DNA from: Candidatus Omnitrophota bacterium
GTDB taxonomy: Bacteria > Omnitrophota > Gorgyraeia > Duberdicusellales > 4484-171
Length of the DNA: 9,054 nucleotides
NCBI GenBank assembly: GCA_023818995.1
Contig: JAMWDA010000059.1
Location: 1-9,054, forward strand
Reading direction: 5' to 3'
Below are positions 1 through 6,201 of the stretch, in pieces. Position numbers and translations under genes: made by a program. The notes under the pieces were generated by a model. The model made no database searches, was not told the DNA's origin, and worked only from the letters and a program-made list of their open reading frames with translations. The first letter of the stretch is position 1; each line of letters opens with the position of its first letter.

Positions 1-120
1 TTTTTCAACCCAAAAGGGCAACGCTGTGGAACCAACCATACTCAGAGAGCACAGTTGAACAGGCGTTGCCCGTCTGGGAATACAATTTAAATTGTATTAC
101 TGCGCTCTCTTTAGTTGGTT
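1..120 (-). ncRNA. Candidate pseudoknotted structured RNA, unknown family, 3' end beyond window
   Basis: Read on the minus strand, four helices can be drawn. P1 pairs 120-112 with 38-30 (9 bp, one G-U at 113/37). P2 pairs 110-101 with 53-44 (10 bp, one U-G at 103/51). P3 is a hairpin made from the perfect palindrome 79-98. PK pairs 71-63 (GGGCAACGC) perfectly with 24-16 (GCGUUGCCC). PK crosses P1 and P2, giving an H-type pseudoknot. The two internal wobble positions become C-A or A-C mismatches on the plus strand, so the minus strand is favoured. The bases outside P3 are visibly richer in G and C than the flanking AT-rich DNA. A TATAAT box at 125-130 would start transcription at about the first base of P1. 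After PK come UUUU and a short CCC-UUUU-GGG hairpin at 18-9, then the window ends. I do not recognise a known family; a riboswitch, sRNA or transposon-end RNA are all possible. Confidence 0.5.
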
Positions 121-124
121 TCTA

Positions 125-158
125 ATTATACATTATATCTTAAAAGAAAATTTTTCAA
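125..158 (-). promoter_or_regulatory. Possible promoter for the pseudoknot RNA
   Basis: Two TATAAT boxes lie in tandem on the minus strand (132-137 and 125-130). TTGAAA at 153-158 is 15 bp from the first, a short spacing. Predicted starts fall at about 125 or 118, within a few bases of the first helix of the RNA. The stretch is AT-rich, so chance matches are easy and the call is tentative. The RNA could instead be co-transcribed with the tRNA. Confidence 0.33.
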
Positions 159-169
159 AGATTCCAGTC

Positions 170-244
170 TGGCTGCCCGGTCTGGACTCGAACCAGAAAT
201 GCTTGATCCAGAGTCAAGTGTGTTACCAATTACACCACCGGGCA
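170..244 (-). tRNA. tRNA-Gln (anticodon CUG)
   Basis: A complete 75-nt cloverleaf reads on the minus strand from 244 to 170. The acceptor stem is UGCCCGG/CCGGGCA, the D stem GUGU/ACAC, the anticodon stem CUUGA/UCAAG with loop CUCUGGA, and the T stem UCUGG/CCAGA with loop UUCGAGU. Loop positions 34-36 are CUG, which reads the glutamine codon CAG. The weak U1-A72 pair and discriminator G73 are typical glutamine tRNA features, and the 3' CCA is encoded (170-172). The gene lies downstream of the third PilZ gene in the same orientation as gltX. A tRNA with U1-A72 in a genome carrying a GluRS is compatible with the indirect (GatCAB) route to Gln-tRNA, but no amidotransferase or GlnRS gene is visible here. 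Confidence 0.95.
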
Positions 245-266
245 AACTTTATAATATTAGATATGA

Positions 267-295
267 ATTTTACCACGCTAATAAATTATTCTCAA
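267..295 (-). promoter_or_regulatory. Promoter for tRNA-Gln
   Basis: On the minus strand TTGAGA (290-295, five of six match to TTGACA) and TAAAAT (267-272) are separated by 17 bp. The -10 is preceded by TGG, an extended -10 motif. The predicted start near 260 leaves a leader of about 15 nt before the mature tRNA 5' end at 244. It lies between the PilZ stop at 323 and the tRNA. Confidence 0.6.
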
Positions 296-322
296 GAATT
301 AAAAATTGAATTTTTTGTGGAA

Positions 323-703
323 TTATCTGGCAAGATTATTCTCTACATAACGGGAGATCTTTTGGCGGTCTTCTTCGCTAATATCCACAAATTCCAAACC
401 TACTTCGTAATTTAACTTTGTATCAAAATATACAGGTATCTCCTTAGCCCACACTATTCTACCGCGCGCATATATACGTTCCTTACAGTTAGGTAGTAAT
501 ATACTCAAATATAAAAAATTTGCTTTTACTCTCTCTTCGCTAATGATAGTACAAATACCACCTCCCGATATATTCTCTGAGATTGAAAGTTCACCTGTAT
601 CCTCTCTATCTACTAAAGAACAATTAACCGAGGCTATAACGTCAAGCCGAGGATATCTTCTTCTCTCTATTCCATTATATTTTATCCCATTAATTCCTTT
701 CAC
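323..703 (-). CDS. PilZ-domain protein (third, separate copy)
   Basis: A small 126-residue soluble protein made almost entirely of one PilZ domain, the c-di-GMP-binding beta-barrel that acts as receptor or adaptor in signalling. Both ligand motifs are intact: RxxxR is R15-R19 (in ERRRYPR) and the N/DxSxxG motif is N44-I-S46-G-G-G49. The domain ends with the common VGLEFVDIS strand and a C-terminal helix from about residue 108. No output domain, signal peptide or membrane segment is visible. The start is GTG with a weak ribosome-binding site; a TATAAT just before the GTG raises the possibility of a start slightly further in. It is separated from the DUF192 gene by 174 bp and has its own promoter candidate, so it is probably a separate unit. 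Of the three PilZ proteins here it has the most canonical binding motif. Its partner or target is unknown. Confidence 0.88.
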   Translation of the reverse strand: MKGINGIKYNGIERRRYPRLDVIASVNCSLVDREDTGELSISENISGGGICTIISEERVKANFLYLSILLPNCKERIYARGRIVWAKEIPVYFDTKLNYEVGLEFVDISEEDRQKISRYVENNLAR

Positions 704-747
704 TATTATACACTTTCTACTTACAAAAACAAAAAACTACTATTTTT

Positions 748-776
748 ATTATAGGGGTATATTTTACAAAATTCAA
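748..776 (-). promoter_or_regulatory. Promoter candidate for the third PilZ gene
   Basis: On the minus strand TTGAAT (771-776) and a perfect TATAAT (748-753) are 17 bp apart. The predicted start near 741 gives a leader of about 38 nt to the GTG at 703. A second TATAAT at 705-710 touches the start codon and has only a poor -35 (TTGTTT at 16 bp). The rest of the 704-877 spacer is AT-rich, with no convincing terminator for the DUF192 gene. Confidence 0.5.
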
Positions 777-877
777 ACTCACTTTTAACCTTCTCCTTTG
801 TTCTAATCACTTTTTATTTTTATACCATATTAAAAATAACTAATTCAATAAAAATAATAGTTTAATTGGAAACGTTT

Positions 878-1330
878 TCATAAAAGATTAATAATGTTAG
901 TAAAATCTATCTTATCGCCTGAATTCAAACCAATCTTTTTTGCTGTTCCTCCCTTCAATTCTAAAACGAACCTTGCTTTCTTATCAGGATATATACTAGG
1001 ACACCTCTCTTCTTTACACGGTTGCGCACTATGTTTAATAAACACAACTTCTCTATCCTCATTTATCCAAATTATATCCAAGGGAATAAAGGTATTCTTC
1101 ATCCAAAAGGGATATATATCTTCTTCCTCAAATATAAAAAGCATACCTCTATTTTCTTCTAAATTATTTCTAAACATTAATCCCTGCAATCTTTGTTCGG
1201 GTGTGACAGCTAACTCTAAGTAATACAATTTACCATTTATATATAACTTTTGATAATTTATGTGTTTACAGGAAATTAGAGTTGAAGATATAATAAATAG
1301 TAAGTATATTTTTAGAAGGTGAGATCCCAT
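878..1330 (-). CDS. DUF192 (UPF0127) family lipoprotein
   Basis: 150 residues. Residues 1-21 form a short lipoprotein signal with a hydrophobic stretch from about 5 to 19 and a lipobox LISC with the lipidated cysteine at C21, so the mature protein should be membrane-anchored outside the cytoplasm. The rest is a DUF192 domain. Hallmarks are the GLMFR motif (50-54), GMLFIF (62-67), FWMKNTFIPLDIIWI (75-89), the cysteine pair C105 and C110, and LELKGG(T) near 124-129 with the closing SGD near 137-139. The family's biochemical function is not established. The gene follows gltX after a 92-bp gap holding a weak terminator-like hairpin, so it may be read by its own promoter or by readthrough; I see no clear promoter and no clear Shine-Dalgarno. 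The ATG was chosen because it gives a proper signal peptide. Confidence 0.9.
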   Translation of the reverse strand: MGSHLLKIYLLFIISSTLISCKHINYQKLYINGKLYYLELAVTPEQRLQGLMFRNNLEENRGMLFIFEEEDIYPFWMKNTFIPLDIIWINEDREVVFIKHSAQPCKEERCPSIYPDKKARFVLELKGGTAKKIGLNSGDKIDFTNIINLL

Positions 1331-1370
1331 TTTAAAATCTGGAATTCTAAGACGAGCAAAGAAAACTAAT

Positions 1371-1390
1371 AAAAAGTTAAAAGCCTAACT
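1371..1390 (-). terminator. Weak terminator-like hairpin after gltX
   Basis: On the minus strand AGTTA (1390-1386) can pair with TAACT (1379-1375) across a 6-nt loop, followed by a run of T (1374-1371). The stem has only one G-C pair, so it may slow transcription at the end of the dxs-gltX unit rather than end it. Confidence 0.25.
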
Positions 1391-1422
1391 GTTTGAGATT
1401 CAAAGAATTGATAAAATATTTT

Positions 1423-2730
1423 TTATGAGATAGCTTTTGTTTGTTGCCAAAAATTCAATAGTCTATGCAATCTCTTAATTATTCTCTCTTTTCCTAAAAC
1501 TTCCATTACTTCAAATAACCCCGGACCTACTCGTCTGCCGGTAAGTGCTACCCTTACAGGGTGAACTAAATCACCTGCCTTTAACCCTAATTCCTGAGCA
1601 GTAGCGCGAAATTCCTTCTCCACGGTAATTTTATCAAAAGAACTTATCTTATCTAATTTGGTAATCAAAAAACTAATTTCTTTAGAAAGCTCCCTTTCTA
1701 AAATCTCTTGTGTATCTTGGGAGTAGGTATAATCATCAAAAAAATAAGAGCACGTCCATTCCTTTAAATCTGATAATTTGCTTATTCTATTTTGGAAGAG
1801 CAAAATTACTTTTTTAACATATTCTTCTTCTACTCCCAAGGGGAAAAATTTTTGCCTTTCCAAAAATTCTTTAGCATATTTAAAAAATTCTTCAGAATTA
1901 AGTTTCTTTATATATTCTGAGTTGACCCAATCTAATTTATCAAGGGAGAAGGCAGCACCTGTTTTATTCACATTCTTTAATTCGAATAATCTCACAGCCT
2001 CCTCCATAGATACTATTTCCCTATTTTTACCCGCTGACCATCCTAAAAGTAAAAGATAGTTAACTATCGCTTCTGGTAAATAACCAGCCTCCCTATATTC
2101 TCTTATAGAGGTAGCCCCAAACCTTTTAGATAGTTTGCCTCCCTCGCTAGAAAGAATCATTGGTAGATGAGCAAAGTAAGGGGGATTAAAATTTAATGCT
2201 GTGTACATTAGAAGTTGTTTGGGTGTATTGGGAATATGGTCCTCCCCTCTTATCACATGGGTTATACCTAACAATGCATCATCTACACAGCAGGCAAAAT
2301 TATAAGTGGGGGTGCCATCAGATTTAATTATAACTTCTGTATCTTTTGGTAATTCTTTAAATTCAATATATCCACGAATCAAATCATCAAAACTAATACT
2401 GTCCAATTCGTATCTAAAAATTATCGCTCCATCTTCTACAAATGCTTTCTTACTCTCTACCAATTTATTAGCATAATCCTTATATATCTCTAAACGTTTA
2501 GATTGATAGTATATTTTATCCCAATTTATTCCTAACCATTGTAATGAATCCAATATTTCATCAAGATACTCCTCCTTAGAACGGGTTCTATCAGTATCTT
2601 CAATTCTTAAAATAAACTCTGCATTGTATTTTTTTGCAAATATCCAGTTAAATAGAGAAGTACGCGCACTACCGATATGTAAAAATCCTGTAGGAGAAGG
2701 AGCAAATCTAACTTTTAATCTTCCGTCCAT
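1423..2730 (-). CDS. gltX: Glutamyl-tRNA synthetase, short form lacking the zinc-binding insert
   Basis: Class I aminoacyl-tRNA synthetase that attaches glutamate to tRNA-Glu (and in many bacteria to tRNA-Gln). The catalytic fold carries the HIGH-type motif H18-I-G-S21 in the FAPSPTG block, LRIEDTDRTR (41-50), PTYNFACCVDD (141-151), the HVIRGEDHI block (158-166) and the KMSKS-type K199-LSKR203. The C-terminal third (from about 290) is the helical anticodon-binding region, ending in the VALTG and LGKE signatures. The protein is 435 residues, against about 465-490 usual. The shortfall is mostly one place: KAFVEDG (95-101) runs directly into IIFRYELDSISFDDLIRG, so the roughly 40-residue Cys-rich zinc-binding stretch seen in E. 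coli GluRS is missing. The gene starts 6 bp after dxs and is presumably translated in the same operon. Whether it also mischarges tRNA-Gln cannot be read from sequence here. Confidence 0.96.
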   Translation of the reverse strand: MDGRLKVRFAPSPTGFLHIGSARTSLFNWIFAKKYNAEFILRIEDTDRTRSKEEYLDEILDSLQWLGINWDKIYYQSKRLEIYKDYANKLVESKKAFVEDGAIIFRYELDSISFDDLIRGYIEFKELPKDTEVIIKSDGTPTYNFACCVDDALLGITHVIRGEDHIPNTPKQLLMYTALNFNPPYFAHLPMILSSEGGKLSKRFGATSIREYREAGYLPEAIVNYLLLLGWSAGKNREIVSMEEAVRLFELKNVNKTGAAFSLDKLDWVNSEYIKKLNSEEFFKYAKEFLERQKFFPLGVEEEYVKKVILLFQNRISKLSDLKEWTCSYFFDDYTYSQDTQEILERELSKEISFLITKLDKISSFDKITVEKEFRATAQELGLKAGDLVHPVRVALTGRRVGPGLFEVMEVLGKERIIKRLHRLLNFWQQTKAIS

Positions 2731-2736
2731 TTTATT

Positions 2737-4635
2737 CTATCTTCTACGGCTATAATAAGAAAAGGCAAGGGCACTTTCTTCTTTGAAAATATCCAACACT
2801 CTTTTTGCTATGGATTTGCTATCTAATCCATATATCTCTAAAAGTTGTTCCCGAGAGGCAAAAGTAGAAAATTCATCAGTTATACCTAATCTCTTTATAC
2901 TTAACCCTCCTAAACGACCTCTTTTCTCATAAAACTCTAAAATCGCACTCCCAAATCCACCATTTAAGATTCCTTCTTCTACAGTAACTATGAACTTAAA
3001 ATTGGCTCCTATGAAATCGAGTAGCTCTTCATCCAATGGTTTTATGAACCGACCATTAACCAAAAACGTACTCAACCCTTTATCTTGCAATAAATTAACT
3101 GCCTCATAAGCTTCTTTTACCATTGAACCCAAAGCTATAATACAAATATCTTTACCTTCACATAGAATCTCAGATTTTCCTAAGGTAATTTTACTTCTCT
3201 TTTTACCTAATACATAGCTTTCACCTTTAGGATAACGCACACTGCAAGGCAAATCAACAATTAAAGAGAACTCCAACATATCTTCTAATTCTAATTTATC
3301 CTTAGGTGCCATACAAATCATATTTGGTATCATCCTTAAATAACTTATATCAAAAACTCCATGATGGGTAGGACCATCTTCACCTACAAACCCTGCTCTA
3401 TCCACACAGAATACTACCGGTAATTTCTGCAAAGCCACATCGTGAATAATCTGGTCAAATGACCGCTGTAAAAAAGTTGAGTATATCGCCACAAATGGTC
3501 TAAAACCTGCTCTCGCCAATCCACTAGCTAACCCTACAGCATGCTCCTCAGCGATACCTACATCCCAAAATCGTTCAGGGAAAGCTTGAGAAAAAATATT
3601 TAAACCCGTTCCTTTTGCCATCGCGGCAGTAATTGCTACTATTCTTTGATTCTCTTTCCCTAAAGAAACCAATTTTTTTGCCATAACTTCACCAAAACCT
3701 TCTTTAATTAATCTAATCGGTTTACCTGTAGAAATAGAAAATGGTAACACACTATGGAATTCTTCGGGATTATTTTCAGAAAAGCTATAACCTTTACCTT
3801 TCTTAGTAATCACATGTAGTAGCCGAGGCCCTTTTAAAGATAAAATATTATTTAGGGTAGGAATAAGTAAATTTAAATCATGTCCATCTAAAGGACCAAA
3901 GTATCTAAAACCTAACTCTTCAAAAAAAATCCCCGGCACAATTAAACCTTTTATTGCTTCCTCAAACTTTTTTGCCTTCTTTACTAATCTGTAAGCAAAA
4001 GAAGGTAAGTGTGTTAAGAAACTATCCAATTCTTTTTTTATTCTATTATAAATGGGAAGAGAAATTATCTTGTTTAAATAGTGAACTAATGCGCCTGTAG
4101 AATAAGATATACTCATTTCGTTATGATTAAAAATAACCAAAACATCGCTTCTACTATGTCCGCAGTTATTTAAAGCTTCAAAACACATTCCTCCTGTTAA
4201 AGCCCCATCACCAATTACTACTATTGTCTTAGAAGTATCTTTTCTTAATCTCTTCGCTTCAGCAATACCTTGCCCCCAGGAAATAGCTGTGGAGGCGTGT
4301 CCAGAAATATAAACATCGTAATTGGATTCTTCAGGGTTAGGAAAACCACTTATACCTTTATATTCTCTCAACTTTGTAAATGAATCTTTTCTCCCTGTAA
4401 TTATCTTATGAGCATAAGCTTGATGACCAACATCAAAAATTAAAGTATCCTTAGGAGTATTTGCGCAGTAATGTATAGCTAAACATAACTCTACTGCTCC
4501 CAAAGAAGAAGCTAAATGACCCCCTTTTTTAGAAACTATATCAACAATAACTCTTCTTATCTCTTCAGCTAAAATTTTTAACTCTTCTATACTACTCTCT
4601 CTAATATCTTTAGGGAAATTAATCTGTTCTAACAT
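2737..4635 (-). CDS. dxs: 1-deoxy-D-xylulose-5-phosphate synthase
   Basis: Thiamine-diphosphate enzyme that condenses pyruvate with glyceraldehyde 3-phosphate to DXP, the first step of the MEP isoprenoid pathway and a precursor for thiamine and pyridoxal phosphate. At 632 residues it is full length. Visible landmarks are GGHLASSLG with H40, DVGHQAYAHK with H71, the ThDP/Mg motif opening at G142-D143-G144 and closing at N170-H-N172, the catalytic glutamate E363 in IAEEHA, YSTFLQRSFDQ, and DRAGFVGEDGPTHHG (412-426). The C-terminal domain carries VEEGILNGGFGSA. The closing ThDP motif reads NHNEMSIS where E. coli has NDNEMSIS; the first Asn is kept. The gene begins 18 bp after the second PilZ gene and ends 6 bp before gltX, so the three are probably one transcript. 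No ispA or xse genes adjoin it in this window. Confidence 0.97.
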   Translation of the reverse strand: MLEQINFPKDIRESSIEELKILAEEIRRVIVDIVSKKGGHLASSLGAVELCLAIHYCANTPKDTLIFDVGHQAYAHKIITGRKDSFTKLREYKGISGFPNPEESNYDVYISGHASTAISWGQGIAEAKRLRKDTSKTIVVIGDGALTGGMCFEALNNCGHSRSDVLVIFNHNEMSISYSTGALVHYLNKIISLPIYNRIKKELDSFLTHLPSFAYRLVKKAKKFEEAIKGLIVPGIFFEELGFRYFGPLDGHDLNLLIPTLNNILSLKGPRLLHVITKKGKGYSFSENNPEEFHSVLPFSISTGKPIRLIKEGFGEVMAKKLVSLGKENQRIVAITAAMAKGTGLNIFSQAFPERFWDVGIAEEHAVGLASGLARAGFRPFVAIYSTFLQRSFDQIIHDVALQKLPVVFCVDRAGFVGEDGPTHHGVFDISYLRMIPNMICMAPKDKLELEDMLEFSLIVDLPCSVRYPKGESYVLGKKRSKITLGKSEILCEGKDICIIALGSMVKEAYEAVNLLQDKGLSTFLVNGRFIKPLDEELLDFIGANFKFIVTVEEGILNGGFGSAILEFYEKRGRLGGLSIKRLGITDEFSTFASREQLLEIYGLDSKSIAKRVLDIFKEESALAFSYYSRRR

Positions 4636-4653
4636 ATACTCTAAAATATCATC

Positions 4654-4992
4654 TCATTCATTAACTTTATCTATAAGTTCTCTAATATGCTCCCTATCAA
4701 CATCTTTAATATCAATAAATTCTAACCCTATATCGAATAATGTGACCTGATTATTTAGAGGATTCTTCTTTTCTATCTCCCAAACTACTTTCCCTTTACA
4801 TCTTACCGGTTTAGTCTCTCCCACAAATAATTCTAAACCAACAATAGAAGATACTTTTAATCTCTTCTCCACGAGCACTCTTACTCCTCCACAACCGACA
4901 TTTTCCGTATGGGTTATTATAGTAAATTCTTCGGGCAAATAAATAGTTATCTTACAGGGGAACCTTACTCTGGGGAATCTGCGTCTTTCCAC
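4654..4992 (-). CDS. PilZ-domain protein (second of a tandem pair)
   Basis: A 112-residue single-domain PilZ protein. The first motif is intact: R4-R-F-P-R8 right at the N terminus. The second reads N31-V-G33-C-G-G36, so the usual serine of N/DxSxxG is glycine. The C-terminal part shows KGKVVW and the IGLEFIDI strand, then a short helix. It is clearly a paralogue of the neighbouring upstream protein: both share PCKIT near the N terminus, THTEN/SHTEN before the second motif, an NPL segment, and LFD before the last strand. The start is GTG, the first possible start after an in-frame TAA; no Shine-Dalgarno is visible, so translation may depend on coupling across the 13-bp gap. It probably binds c-di-GMP or a related ligand, but the Ser-to-Gly change makes that uncertain. 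No output domain is present. Confidence 0.88.
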   Translation of the reverse strand: MERRRFPRVRFPCKITIYLPEEFTIITHTENVGCGGVRVLVEKRLKVSSIVGLELFVGETKPVRCKGKVVWEIEKKNPLNNQVTLFDIGLEFIDIKDVDREHIRELIDKVNE

Positions 4993-5005
4993 TTAAGTAT
5001 CTTAA

Positions 5006-5368
5006 TTAAACTTTATTTTGAGCAATAAGGGTATCTACTAATTTTTTTATATAATTTCTATCATTTTCAGACATATCCAAAAATTGAATACCTGTATCGA
5101 ATAAAGATGCCTTACCACTCAAGGGATTAACTCTCTCTTCCACCCACACTACCTCTCCTTTACAAATTATCTTTTTATCTTCGCCTAAAATAAGCTCTAA
5201 ATTTACCGGCATCGCTCTTTTCAATTTCTCTTCTAAAATAACCTTTACCCCTCCTTCACCGATATTTTCCGTATGAGAGTTAAAATAAATATCCTTTGAC
5301 CCAACAGTTATCTTGCAAGGGAAATTAGCTCTAGGGAAAATCCTTTTTTCTTTGCCATTCCAACTCAT
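5006..5368 (-). CDS. PilZ-domain protein (first of a tandem pair)
   Basis: A single-domain PilZ protein of 120 residues when started at the ATG. RxxxR is R9-I-F-P-R13. The second motif is N35-I-G37-E-G-G40, again with glycine in place of serine, as in its tandem paralogue downstream. GEVVW and GIQFLDMS mark the later strands. An alternative GTG at 5371 would add one residue, but the ATG is preferred: GGAGG (5373-5377) ends 4 nt before the ATG and only 1 nt before the GTG. The ATG overlaps the TGA of the YmdB-family gene (TGATG), an arrangement typical of translational coupling. Placed inside an RNA-turnover/isoprenoid operon, it may link a nucleotide second messenger to housekeeping functions, but no partner can be named. 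Confidence 0.88.
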   Translation of the reverse strand: MSWNGKEKRIFPRANFPCKITVGSKDIYFNSHTENIGEGGVKVILEEKLKRAMPVNLELILGEDKKIICKGEVVWVEERVNPLSGKASLFDTGIQFLDMSENDRNYIKKLVDTLIAQNKV

Positions 5369-6147
5369 CACCCCTCCTTTTTATATTCTACCCTTTTTAT
5401 ATTTAAAGCTCTCCCCGTTAATGAATCTATTTCTAAAATAACTCCTTGGATACGCACATCTTCTTCAGCTAAATTGAACCTCACAGGCAAATTGGTAATA
5501 AAACGCTCTATTATCCGATATTTTTCTCTCCCTAAAATAGAATCGAAACTACCGGTCATGCCCACATCGGTAATATATGCGGTAAATCCATCTATTATCC
5601 GTTCATCAGCAGTTGGTATATGGGTATGCGTACCAATTACCGCACTAACCTTACCACCAAGAAAATATCCAAGGGCTAATTTTTCACTGGTTGCTTCCGC
5701 ATGAATATCCACAACTATAACTTTTGTTTTACTCCTTATCTCATCCAAAATATCTCTTACAGATTTAAAAGGACAATCTACCGGCTGCATAAATACTCTC
5801 CCTAACAAATTTATTACTCCTACGTTTACATTTTTTATCTCTTTTATTATATAGCCTCTACCGTAAGCTAAATTACCATAGTTAAGGGGACGTAAAACAT
5901 CCAATTTTTCCAAAGCTTCTTTTGATTCTTTCTTCTTGAAAATGTGGTCACCACTGGTAATAAAATCTACTCCGCAATCTATAATCTCTTTTGCGGTTTG
6001 AAAAGTTATACTTGAACCACCGGCACTATTTTCTCCATTAGCGATTACACAATCTATCTCTTCTTCCTTACGTATTTGAAGAATCCGCTCCTTAAGGTAA
6101 TTTCTCCCCGGCCTCCCTACTATATCTCCAATAAAAAGCACCTTCAT
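5368..6147 (-). CDS. ymdB: YmdB-family (TIGR00282) metallophosphoesterase
   Basis: A 259-residue cytosolic calcineurin-like phosphoesterase of the family of Bacillus subtilis YmdB, a cyclic-nucleotide phosphodiesterase tied to RNase Y-related gene control. The dimetal site is visible in order: GDIVGRPGR with D8, NGENSAGG with E39 and N40, SGDH with D67 and H68, DIHAEATSEK with H149, and GTHTHIPTAD with H174 and H176. Spacing matches the B. subtilis protein almost residue for residue. The odd point is D67: the B. subtilis family pattern has Asn here (GNH). Asp can also bind metal, so activity is likely kept. The gene sits 54 bp after rny and overlaps the following PilZ start. The ymdB-rny neighbourhood is widespread. 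No good Shine-Dalgarno is present; the nearest AAGGA is 14 nt away. Confidence 0.93.
   Translation of the reverse strand: MKVLFIGDIVGRPGRNYLKERILQIRKEEEIDCVIANGENSAGGSSITFQTAKEIIDCGVDFITSGDHIFKKKESKEALEKLDVLRPLNYGNLAYGRGYIIKEIKNVNVGVINLLGRVFMQPVDCPFKSVRDILDEIRSKTKVIVVDIHAEATSEKLALGYFLGGKVSAVIGTHTHIPTADERIIDGFTAYITDVGMTGSFDSILGREKYRIIERFITNLPVRFNLAEEDVRIQGVILEIDSLTGRALNIKRVEYKKEG
5373..5380 (-). promoter_or_regulatory. Strong Shine-Dalgarno deciding the PilZ start
   Basis: The minus strand reads AAAGGAGG directly before the stop/start overlap of the YmdB-family gene and the PilZ gene. It lies inside the end of the upstream coding region and favours the ATG at 5368 over the GTG at 5371. Confidence 0.7.
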
Positions 6148-6155
6148 ATTTTTAT

Positions 6156-6183
6156 ATTTTATCCTTTTTCAAAAAATATACAA
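6156..6183 (-). promoter_or_regulatory. Possible internal promoter for ymdB and downstream genes
   Basis: In the rny-ymdB gap the minus strand has TTGTAT (6178-6183) and TAAAAT (6156-6161) 16 bp apart. The -10 ends 8 nt before the ATG at 6147, so transcription would begin at or next to the start codon. This would explain the missing Shine-Dalgarno, but the gap is very AT-rich and the match could be chance. Confidence 0.3.
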
Positions 6184-6201
6184 TTAGTTTCTACAGGTAA
6201 A

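Noticed and set aside
3..131. Open frame on the plus strand at the left edge, possible C terminus of a protein
   Set aside because: About 43 codons without a stop can occur by chance, and the translation is not recognisable. The crossing helices with minus-strand wobbles are a stronger explanation, though the alternative is not excluded.
92..415. 107-codon plus-strand open frame
   Set aside because: It overlaps the tRNA-Gln gene and the end of the PilZ gene on the opposite strand, so it is a shadow frame.
837..866. Terminator after the DUF192 gene (AACTA/TAGTT hairpin with a T run)
   Set aside because: The stem is only five mostly A-T pairs with a loop of about 15 nt, too weak to claim in such AT-rich DNA.
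894..1223. 109-codon plus-strand open frame
   Set aside because: It lies wholly opposite the well-supported DUF192 lipoprotein gene and has no family features.
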